A stretch of DNA of 64,000 bases from Arcuatula senhousia (lineage: Eukaryota > Mollusca > Bivalvia > Mytilida > Mytilidae): positions 47,799,702-47,863,701 of the forward strand of contig OZ020307.1 in the NCBI GenBank assembly GCA_963971305.1, in the 5' to 3' direction. The notes below the pieces were generated by a model that was not told where the DNA came from, searched no databases, and worked only from the letters and a program-made list of their open reading frames with translations. Below, in pieces: positions 56,941 to 64,000 of this stretch. The translations under genes and the position numbers were made by a program. Within the stretch, counting starts at the first letter, position 1, and each line of letters opens with the position of its first letter.

Positions 56941-57500
56941 AGCAGGGGTTAAAATAAATTAATAAGACATATGGTACACCCTTGGTGGTAAAAAATCCAT
57001 ATCGTCCGGTAATTATGATTGTATTACTAAATTCATAAATTGTTGTTTAATTTGTTTCAATTATATATAATGAAAGTAGTATTAAAAGAGAAAATATTTA
57101 TATAAAGCAGATATGTGAACAGGGATTAAACAATCAGAGACAATAACTTTAACAAAAACTTAAAACATTTTTAGATCTTCATTTGAAAACAACAAATATA
57201 TATTATTAATTGTACATATTTTTGTAAGTACATCACTAGAAATAAACCTGTGGTTCTATATCAAATAGTCTTAAGCACCCTGTCCTTAGAACTCTTAAAC
57301 TTGTTGATACTTATTGTACTAATTATTGATTAAAAAAGTACGAATATAATTTTACTATTAAGTGCTAATATTTACATATTATTATATCAGCAAGGCCTTC
57401 AGTTAAGAGTTGTATCACAATGGAGCACGGTTTATCTTTGATCTATGAACATTTTCAATTTTGTACTTTCTATTAAGATATCAAAACACTTTCTTGGCCT

Positions 57501-57745
57501 TCAGGCGGGGCCGGTGACAACAGTTTTGAGAAACGACAAAACGGGCTGGAAAAGTTTCATGGACTGTTCTTCCGACTCTTTCTTGACACCATTTGCTAGG
57601 AAGGTCTCGGGGAACGGTGCTAGTCCTTCGGGAGAGGCGAAATTAGGTTGCCCCGTGTATGGGGAGATCAAAACCCTGTGATATAGTTCGATATGAATGG
57701 ACTCAATGGTGGCCGCTACACTGGCCTCACTCACAAACTGCACGG
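57501..57745 (-). CDS. Probable terminal coding exon of an unrecognised protein (partial)
   Basis: Reading on the minus strand, a strong acceptor (CCTCTCTATGCAG, AG at 57747-57746) opens an exon in phase 1 that stays open for 81 codons to a TGA at 57503-57501. Codon use is richer in G and C than its surroundings, as expected of real coding DNA. The peptide begins VQFVSEASVAATIESIHIEL, has a central proline- and glycine-containing stretch (SPYTGQPNFASPEG) and ends LKTVVTGPA. The open frame continues upstream to a possible ATG at 57851, but that part (to 57746) looks like intron, so I do not use that start. I recognise no domain. Upstream exons should lie at higher coordinates, and I could not identify them. 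The array lies downstream of this gene's 3' end. A fragment of a decayed gene is the main alternative. Confidence 0.5.
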
Positions 57746-57764
57746 CTGCATAGAGAGGATTAAA
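57746..57764 (-). other. Splice acceptor of the 57501-57745 exon
   Basis: On the minus strand the sequence reads TTTAATCCTCTCTATGCAG, a pyrimidine-rich tract ending in CAG, immediately before the exon-like reading frame. Confidence 0.5.
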
Positions 57765-57765
57765 T

Positions 57766-58407
57766 AGATTAAGCATTGAGCTTGTTTCCCAATCCAGGGT
57801 AAATAAATATGTTTCAACTAAAGTGTGGGAATTTAAAAACAAATAGACCAAAAATGGGAAACAGGGAAAAGGTACCCCCGTGTCACCCCTTATTTAAAAG
57901 AAACAATAAAAATTAACTATATATGAGAAAATAAGTTTACTAGGTGTTTACTATGTACATGATGTAGTAGGATAAGAATTGCAAAATCATTTAAAGATCG
58001 GGTTTCTGAGTTGAAATTCATAGAATATCTTGGTATAGATTTTTATTTTTTGCAGATATGCACACTACACTTATGTGCTACATTCGTGCACACATTTTGA
58101 TCCATTTACTCGTGCTAAACTGCAAGAATTATATATACTTATTCAATTACTGGCATGCCTAGGAACAGACCATTTGATTCTCAGCAAAAATGAGGGCAAA
58201 ACCTTAATCATTATTTAAATCTCAGCCCTACCTTTTCACATCGTGCCTTATGCACACCGACAATGTATGGAAGGTGCGCTGCCTAAAAACGATTGAGAAG
58301 CACACTCGCTATGATTGATTAGTGCTTTAATGATGGCTTGTGGGTAAATCAGACGAAAGAGACACCAAAAGTGGGTAATTTTCATCTAAAATGCAAAACA
58401 TATGACT
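57766..58407. other. Non-coding, presumed intron or intergenic
   Basis: AT-rich DNA with frequent stops in all frames. I see no further exon, RNA gene or clear repeat here. Confidence 0.5.
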
Positions 58408-58474
58408 TATAGTAATGTTTTTTTTAATGGAAACTATTAAATAATAGTTTCCATAAGGCATTTATGTTACTATA
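58408..58474. repeat. Nested inverted repeat, MITE-like
   Basis: The inner arms ATGGAAACTATTA (58427-58439) and TAATAGTTTCCAT (58442-58454) pair perfectly around an AA loop. Outer arms TATAGTAA (58408-58415) and TTACTATA (58467-58474) also pair perfectly. The 67-bp structure could be a small foldback element. No target-site duplication is obvious. Confidence 0.6.
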
Positions 58475-58782
58475 ATGATTGACTTTGCTTTAATCCTTAA
58501 AATTACAGATAAAATACTTTTATACATTAATATTCTAAAAATCGCGTACCTAATAAACATCATAAGCATTTAAAACATTATTTTTATCCCAAAGATACGA
58601 TATAAGGTCCGAATAGCAATACAGGTATATTGAAGGACAGAAAGCCGTTATTTCGTACCCGTAAATGATTAAACGCGGCATCGGTGCACAAGTTGTGAAG
58701 TAGATATGCGAAAGTTTTTTAGTACATCCGCACAAGTTGAATTGAACATCTTTTAACGATTGGAAAACGTACAAACGCGATA

Positions 58783-58856
58783 GTTGAGATGTACAACTGC
58801 TGTAGTTGAGAGGTGCAATTTGATGAAGTTGAGAAGTACAACGAAGAGTGAAAGTA
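58783..58856 (+). repeat. Degenerate short repeat of 22-23 bp, about three copies
   Basis: GTTGAGATGTACAAC, GTTGAGAGGTGCAAT and GTTGAGAAGTACAAC recur at 22-23 bp spacing. They may be an older, decayed arm of the 21-bp minisatellite that follows about 120 bp to the right. Confidence 0.5.
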
Positions 58857-58972
58857 CCAAAAGATTTATATAGATTTGTCGCAACAAGCAGGACACCCCC
58901 ACTCCGTAGCAACTATCTCGCTACGACTAGAGGTTTGTAGTGTAATTTGGAACTGGGTTTGAAGTGAGAACT

Positions 58973-59098
58973 GTCAACTTGGAACTGAGTATTGTCAGCT
59001 TGGAACTAAGAAATGTCAACTTGGAACTAAGAAATGTCAACTTGGGACTGTGAAATGTCAACTTAGAACTGAGAAACTTGTAGTTACAATCGAGAAAT
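58973..59098 (+). repeat. 21-bp minisatellite, six copies
   Basis: Six consecutive 21-bp units beginning GTCAACTTGGAACT start at 58973, 58994, 59015, 59036, 59057 and 59078. The third matches the second at all but one base, and the last is the most divergent. A partial, degenerate copy precedes them (58938-58972). Because 21 is a multiple of three, the minus strand reads as a 7-residue repeat (LSSKLTF). I take that as a by-product of the repeat, not a protein. Confidence 0.92.
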
Positions 59099-59687
59099 GT
59101 AAAAGATCTAATGGCACTACCGGTCTTTCGTAAATACATCCTAAATTATCATGAATGCCGATTTTTATATCAATTTAGTGTTTCAATTCACGCTATAATA
59201 CCATTCTTATTGTAAACTAAATACACTGTTGCACTGATAAACTTTATTTATATACTTTTCAAGTTGTGCTTAATATGTAATATTCAACTAGTGCACCTAC
59301 TAAACACGTTGTACTACACAACTATAACATTAAATATTTTGCATGCCATGGCGCTTTAAAAGATAGATTTGTAGCATTGCGTAATACTTACATTTCATAT
59401 TATTTATTATATAAATATTGAGAAAATTGTTAAGAGTATGCAATATATAAATATATATAGATTATTACACAGGGTATTTCATATCAAGTCCCATATCATT
59501 CCGAGACTCCCATATTAGGTCGAGGTGGCTTTTTTGTTTGCTTTAATTTTTTGCATTCAGCATAGTATTTTACATAGACTTGCACTGTGGTTACTTGCAT
59601 TTTAAAATCACCAGTTCACTAAAACATTTTCTTTTCTTTATGCAAACAGTACAGTAAATACGTAATAGAAAATAGGCAATTAAGGCA
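59099..59687. other. AT-rich non-coding stretch
   Basis: No exon, RNA gene or repeat that I can support. Contains runs of A and T and scattered stops in all frames. Confidence 0.5.
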
Positions 59688-59721
59688 GTGGCTCCGAATA
59701 CAAGCGTGTATCCGTAGCCAC
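59688..59721. repeat. 34-bp near-perfect hairpin
   Basis: Left arm GTGGCTcCGaATAC and right arm GTATcCGtAGCCAC pair at 12 of 14 positions around a 6-nt loop (AAGCGT). Conspicuously GC-rich for this region. It could be an element terminus or a structured RNA. A TATAAAA string lies 40 bp further on, at 59761. Confidence 0.7.
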
Positions 59722-59863
59722 ATGAGACGCGACACAACCCACATAATCAACAGAAACCACTATAAAAAACAGCCAGCCCTATAATCTTTGCATATGCATT
59801 AACAACCAACACAGACTGTTCGGGACAAAAAATGTCCACAAACCGATTAAGATATCATGACGC

Positions 59864-59924
59864 AAAACAAAACAAGGCGGACATGCCGGAGAAATGGAAA
59901 ACCGCGTTGGTCCCAACTTGTACC
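59864..59924 (+). repeat. Diverged single-copy relative of the array unit core
   Basis: Hand alignment to offsets 1642-1704 of the array unit gives about 46 matches in 61 aligned positions with one 2-nt gap. Shared words include ACAAGGC-like CAAGGC, GACAT, GAGAAAT and TGGTCC. A related peptide start (TKQG) is readable in the corresponding frame on both sides, but the gap is not a multiple of three and the frames then diverge. It suggests the satellite unit contains a piece of a dispersed element or old exon that is also present here. Confidence 0.4.
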
Positions 59925-59946
59925 ATTGTAGACCAGGGACCCGTCA

Positions 59947-60212
59947 CCGTATTAATGAAGGTGTCTTAGGATTAGGATGTGTATAAGAATGGTCTTTGGA
60001 AATGTTTCAGTCTTAAGTGTCTTATTTAGGACATGTTCCAATTTTGGTCCTAATTTAAGGATGTGAAAGTTGTTGTTTTAGTACCATCCTTGCGCATTTT
60101 AACTTGAAAAATATGAATAAAATTTTTCCACTCTCAAATTCCAACCATGTAGTTCCTCTGTGCACGCGGTGAGAGTGAGTCAACGTTATCTCTGATACCT
60201 TCATTAACCCGG
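59947..60212. mobile_element. 266-bp element with terminal inverted repeats, MITE-like
   Basis: Left end CCGtaTTAATGAAGGTgTC (59947-59965) and right end 60194-60212, whose reverse complement is CCGggTTAATGAAGGTaTC, agree at 16 of 19 positions. There is no transposase ORF inside. Size and structure fit a non-autonomous DNA transposon, but I cannot assign a superfamily and see no clean target-site duplication. Confidence 0.5.
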
Positions 60213-61310
60213 CCCTAAGGTACTAGCATGTTTTCAAGGTTCCTTTAATTTTCTCATCAAATCATTTCTGCTTGCATTGGTTTAAAATAAAATTTGAAAG
60301 ACAGCCAGGAAGTGGGGAGATAACTATAAAGTTTATATAATTAATACTTTTATTCAATGCTACTTTGTATTTTCTTACAGTCAACACTTATTCTCGACAA
60401 ATCGTGTGTGAAACGATATACACCACCAAAAAAAATTTAAAAGTTTTAAAAGGCAGACAAAAGCCTTTTTACCTACTCGCCAGCTGAGTTAGTGCCTTTT
60501 ACATTAAAAAAAATATTTCTAGAAATCTTTCGGGCATCGACAAGTGTACAAGTATTACATACACCTAAAATTAGGACTATCCTATAAATTGGTATATGGT
60601 CTTATTAATGGTTATCATAATATGATGGCTTCGTTTGACATCCTTGGAGGCCTCTAAAGATAGTTCTTTCTATGTATTAAGTCTTAAGACATATATTAGG
60701 GCATTTCTTAGGACAGCTAACTCGACCCAGATGCGCAAAATGGTCGTTACAACCCAACCAACATAAGAAATTTCCTTTTAAAATGCGAATAAAAATAAGG
60801 ATTCCTTACTACAAAATATATTAAGTGCCGAAATTCAATTTATCAGATTTAGGAGTTGTGATCACAAGGATTTTTTGTTATGTTTAAGCTCAAGTGCAAT
60901 ACTTCTCGCAAAATTATGAGGATCAAAACTTACTGGTAATCAATGCACAAATATACTATATACTAGCACCAGGTTTCATTAAATTCAGCAGAGCAATCTC
61001 CGAGGCCTTGTCTTTGCAAGGAAGTTTGTAATGAGCTTAGAAGCTCAACTTACTTCAACTTCAACAAATGTTAAACTGAACTGTAAGGATGCAACACTAT
61101 ACATGGTCACTGTTGAATTGATCATTCCCAGGCATAGTCTAATATAGTTTTTATATTTGGTTCGATATTGACTGTTTGATTTCTATAGTCGATTTTGGCC
61201 GCACAACTTATGGCTTGAGTGTCTCTGGTCAGTCATTACTAAAGGAAGAGCTCGTGATACGCAGTTTATTTTTTTCCCTGTAATTTTGTATTTTTTTTTG
61301 TATGTTTATT
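60213..61310. other. Non-coding stretch with minor structures
   Basis: No supported gene. Contains GGGGAGATAAC (60314-60324), a motif I associate with bivalve dispersed repeats; a 7-bp-arm hairpin AAAAGGC/GCCTTTT (60448-60469); and the 10-bp palindrome GTCTTAAGAC (60681-60690). Repeated GTCTTA and TCCTAA words around 59965-60060 and 60570-60715 hint at related repeat debris in both places. Confidence 0.4.
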
Positions 61311-61395
61311 TATATCAAGTTTCATGAAATTTTGTGGAAAGTTTTTCAGGTTGACTTACAAACTTTGTGCCGGACAGATGGACAGACCGACATCA
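61311..61395 (+). repeat. Fragment of a mollusc-type dispersed repeat with a GACAGA tail
   Basis: ATCAAGTTTCATGAAAT is followed about 50 bp later by GCCGGACAGATGGACAGACC. From memory this combination is common in bivalve interspersed repeats. I could not search a repeat library. Confidence 0.4.
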
Positions 61396-61484
61396 AACCA
61401 ATATGTCTTTTCAATGAAATTAATTGAAAAAAAATCTAACATGTACAACAAGGACAGTGATTTTAAACACTTTTATTAATAACT

Positions 61485-61498
61485 AACTATATATAGTT
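61485..61498. repeat. 14-bp perfect palindrome
   Basis: AACTATATATAGTT reads the same on both strands. In AT-rich DNA this may be chance. Confidence 0.5.
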
Positions 61499-62664
61499 TA
61501 AGCTGACCATTGTGGTTGTGCCTGAAAAAAAAACATTTTACAACAAAGAGTAAAAAGAAAATGCATTATGGAACGAATTTGTTATTTAATACTATAAATC
61601 CCCTCCATCATTTTAATTAGCAAAATACTCATTTCAACCTAGCTCTTTACAGCATTGTTGTCAACTTGCACATTTTTAATATCTTTGATGCTATCATACA
61701 AGAATAAATATTCTCGTTTTAGTAATTACAAATGTTTTTATAATTAAAAAATTTGTTCATTTATCAATAGCACTTACAATACAAAAATAAACCCTTCTTC
61801 TAGGCTAAGAAATTTGCATTAAAACAATAAACTATGTACAGATTACACAGGCTTAGAGTCATAACTACATGTTATATACATTAGAGAAATTATGATATAT
61901 ACTAGGAAGATAGGATGTATCTATTACATGCTGCATACTTGTCTCAATCTTTAAATTATTAAAAGAATATATATTTTACAGAAACCAGGAACAGTTAAAA
62001 AACAGTTTAGTTATTTTAAGTGCCTGAAGAAACCAAAAATGTGAATAATTAAGAATTATTGTACAAATATTATGATAGATTTTAATGTAATAAAAATTAT
62101 TGGACAGGCCAGAAATAATGGTTTGCACTATGAATTTAGCTTGTTGCTTGTTCCGATGAAATAGTTCCACAGATTAATCAAGGTCAGTCGAGGTATATAT
62201 AAAAGGTGCTAAGGTTTAACTTTAAAAAAAGCAAACTTGTTTCATTGAAAAGAGGCTAGCTGGTAAAAATTTGAACTAATAAAAGTTAAGACGGAATCTA
62301 ACCTTAAACGTAAGAATTTCCTTTTTTAGTTAACATAGGATATCTCTCAAATGCATGAGTTATCTAACTTTACAGCAGGTATGAAATTCATATTCTCTGG
62401 ATTTATTGTTGAATTCCTATGACAAATTAGAGAGGTTCAAAAAGAAAGTGGTTTCTGTTTAGACATTGATATGTAAGTTTTTAATAATCATTTCCTTTTT
62501 TAAAAAAAGATTAAATAAATTATCTGCAACACAAATGTATTTTTTCTAGCTTTTATTTAGTATATCTATTGTAAAAATTTAGGAAAATCCCTAAATTCTT
62601 TAAGACCTCTCTAGATTTTTCTTTGATTTTCTATGAAAAAAAAACAGAAGACCTACTGTAAAGA
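61499..62664. other. AT-rich non-coding stretch
   Basis: No exon, RNA gene or repeat that I can support. A 64-codon minus-strand frame at 61976-62170 has low-complexity AT-driven composition and no recognisable motif. Confidence 0.5.
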
Positions 62665-62692
62665 AAGATAACTCCTGCTTATGGGAGATAAC
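62665..62692 (+). repeat. GATAAC motif pair, bivalve-type repeat fragment
   Basis: AAGATAACTCC (62665-62675) and GGGAGATAAC (62683-62692) occur 7 bp apart. I know this word from interspersed repeats of bivalves. Used here as weak evidence for the organism. Confidence 0.35.
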
Positions 62693-63142
62693 CTATGTTA
62701 ACTGAAAAGAGGAAATAAATTAATTACTATAGTCCATTTGAGTTCTATAAATCAACGAAAATTCTTTAATTTTTTTTGTCTCTCAAATAAAATTTATTTT
62801 TTAAACACAAATAAACTTTTTATTAGTATACGAATTCTGATAACAAAAACCAAGATGTTATCTTCTAAAACAAAAAAGTTTTCCATATAGTCTAATGCTA
62901 AATATTTCACCAATTTTAATAATACCTAAAATGGTGTGTTTATCTGACGGAAGAGCCAGGTGTTGGGCCCACCGGAACATAATTGAAAGGACTAACAATA
63001 GGAGATTAGATGACCAATTAGCTCCACAAAGGATTTTTAAAGGTATACGGAGCAAATGCTGTTCCTGGTCACTAGGTTGTACTCCCATGGATTTCTATGA
63101 ATTTTTGGTCCATTTTTACTAATAAGGTCTATGGAAAACATT
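62693..63142. other. Non-coding or unresolved stretch with overlapping frames on both strands
   Basis: A more GC-rich patch at about 62935-63090 is open in frames on both strands (62895-63122 plus, 62858-63088 minus). Neither predicted peptide shows a recognisable domain. A GGTATAC donor-like site lies near 63040. It could be an exon or a transposon fragment. Confidence 0.3.
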
Positions 63143-63148
63143 TTTATT
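63143..63148 (-). promoter_or_regulatory. Candidate polyadenylation signal AATAAA (minus strand)
   Basis: TTTATT on the plus strand is AATAAA on the minus strand, about 225 nt past the stop codon of the exon at 63372-63746. Position and orientation fit that gene's 3' end. Confidence 0.4.
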
Positions 63149-63371
63149 AATCATGCAAAAATTTTGATTTTTTTTGCCTGAGTTCGTATGCCATTAAAAA
63201 GTCATGACATATCAAAATAGTTAAAATATTTTGCAAGACGTAAATTTACAAGCCATTTTTCGATGATTTATAAAACTCAAACGGACTATAGTAAAAAAAT
63301 CTTACAGTTTTTTAAAACACGAAAACTGTATTTTAAAAAAATAAGGTAATCCAGACAATCAAATCAAGTAA

Positions 63372-63746
63372 TTAGTCCACAATTTCTTCAAACTCCTGCA
63401 CAGCGAATGAAGGAGCATCTGTTGGTTGCTCTCTATCACTCTGGATAGTTGAGACCGTCCTCGGTGTAAGACCCGCTCCGCCTTTTCGTTTTTGTTGTTT
63501 CTTACGTTCGTTTTTCCTGTCAAGGGATTGAAACCAGGAATTTAAATAGTCTGATCTCCATGGTAAAGTTTTCTTAACAAACCGTACTCTTGTGTTGGAT
63601 TCATCATCCGAATCGGAGTCAAGCACCTCCTCACTTTCTTCTGACGAAATATAGTCGTTGTTGTCAAGGACTGCCAACAACTTGTCCTTATCACCAGGGG
63701 TTATTGTTGTAGCGGAGTTAATCACTCCACGTCGTCGAACTCTAGC
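63372..63746 (-). CDS. Probable terminal exon of an uncharacterised acidic/basic protein (partial)
   Basis: After an acceptor on the minus strand (TATTATTATTATAG, AG ending at 63747) the frame is open in phase 0 for 124 codons to TAA at 63374-63372. The frame is closed just upstream by a TAG that is part of the acceptor, and no ATG starts it, so this is an internal-to-terminal exon and not a whole gene. In order the peptide has a basic start (ARVRRRG), an acidic serine-rich tract (YISSEESEEVLDSDSDDES, roughly residues 32-50), a short conserved-looking core (LPWRSDYLNSWFQSLDRK), a lysine/arginine-rich patch (NERKKQQKRKGG) that could be a nuclear localisation signal, and an acidic tail (FEEIVD). 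The layout recalls C-termini of uncharacterised invertebrate nuclear proteins, from memory only. I cannot name the gene. Confidence 0.6.
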   Translation of the reverse strand, partial: ARVRRRGVINSATTITPGDKDKLLAVLDNNDYISSEESEEVLDSDSDDESNTRVRFVKKTLPWRSDYLNSWFQSLDRKNERKKQQKRKGGAGLTPRTVSTIQSDREQPTDAPSFAVQEFEEIVD

Positions 63747-63805
63747 CTATAATAATAATAATAATAATTTTATTAATAATAATAAAATAATAGAAATAAT
63801 AATAA
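63747..63805. repeat. AAT/ATT microsatellite in the intron next to the acceptor
   Basis: Interrupted (AAT)n of about 55 bp. On the minus strand it supplies the T-rich tract and final TATAG of the exon's acceptor, so repeat length could affect splicing there. Confidence 0.8.
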
Positions 63806-64000
63806 CTAGTTCTGATTGTGATTGAAAGCAAGTAAAAAAAAGTCTATAAACTTAAAGTCGGATTAAAATACTGAGGGCATCATTGAACTCGGCATACATG
63901 TTTTACCTACGTGTGTATGTAATTAATTTTCATGCGGATTCGTGAAAATTTAATTATCAGTCTATTTTTAGAAATTCAAAATGGCCAACATTGAAAACCG
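63806..64000. other. Non-coding, presumed intron
   Basis: AT-rich with no exon or repeat that I can support. The window ends here. Confidence 0.4.

Larger units (their letters stand above)
55764..57500. other. AT-rich non-coding flank between the array and the first exon
   Basis: Single-copy sequence with no convincing ORF. It contains the structures listed separately (55787-55838, 56726-56762, 56907-56940). It should include the 3' UTR of the minus-strand exon ending at 57501. No AATAAA signal is visible on that strand close to the stop; the nearest weak variant is ATTAAA at 57051-57046. Confidence 0.6.

Noticed and set aside
57445..57681. 78-codon plus-strand frame
   Set aside because: Lies antisense to the better supported exon at 57501-57745.
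58550..58912. 120-codon minus-strand frame
   Set aside because: Part of it runs through short repeats, the composition is cysteine/tyrosine-rich and erratic, and I see no domain or splice context.
58927..59139. 70-codon frame with repeated LSSKLTF
   Set aside because: It is the translation of a 21-bp minisatellite.
59761..59767. TATAAAA as a promoter
   Set aside because: A single TATA string in AT-rich DNA with no supported gene downstream.
61976..62170. 64-codon minus-strand frame
   Set aside because: AT-driven composition, no domain, no gene context.
62858..63122. Overlapping frames of about 75 codons on both strands
   Set aside because: Neither has a recognisable motif or a clear pair of splice sites. 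Left as unresolved.

Overview
The window looks like a piece of an animal nuclear chromosome. It is AT-rich and has no operon-like gene packing. Its only convincing coding stretches are exon-sized and start at polypyrimidine-CAG splice acceptors. GGGAGATAAC words and a GACAGA-type tail in the right-hand flank are motifs I associate, from memory, with dispersed repeats of bivalve molluscs. A bivalve is therefore my best guess, at low to moderate confidence.

Bases 1-55763 (87% of the window) are one uninterrupted head-to-tail tandem array. The unit is about 1.88 kb, present in 29 full copies plus a 30th copy cut off at offset 1305. The array runs off the left edge, so the true copy number is unknown. 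Copies are nearly identical: unit lengths are 1877-1880 bp, and most length change comes from two poly-A runs. A handful of diagnostic sites sort the copies. Units 1-17 are a mosaic of two haplotypes, with recombinant units and a duplicated block (units 10-13 match units 15-18). Units 18-29 are essentially one haplotype. I find no rRNA, tRNA, snRNA, histone or transposase gene in the unit. It does carry acceptor- and donor-like splice motifs, a 27-bp tandem duplication, a 21-bp direct-repeat pair and a 41-codon small ORF. Part of that small ORF resembles a single-copy stretch 4 kb beyond the array.

Bases 55764-64000 are single-copy flank. Two probable terminal coding exons lie on the minus strand: 57501-57745, an unrecognised protein, and 63372-63746, an acidic-then-basic C-terminus of an unrecognised nuclear-type protein. 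Between them are AT-rich non-coding DNA, a 21-bp minisatellite (58973-59098), several inverted repeats, a 266-bp element with terminal inverted repeats (59947-60212) and mollusc-like dispersed-repeat fragments. Both exons read leftward, so the array lies downstream (3') of the nearer gene, separated from its stop codon by about 1.7 kb.

The main object of interest is the array: a large, very homogeneous, long-unit satellite with a visible left-to-right change in homogenisation and a sharp edge.
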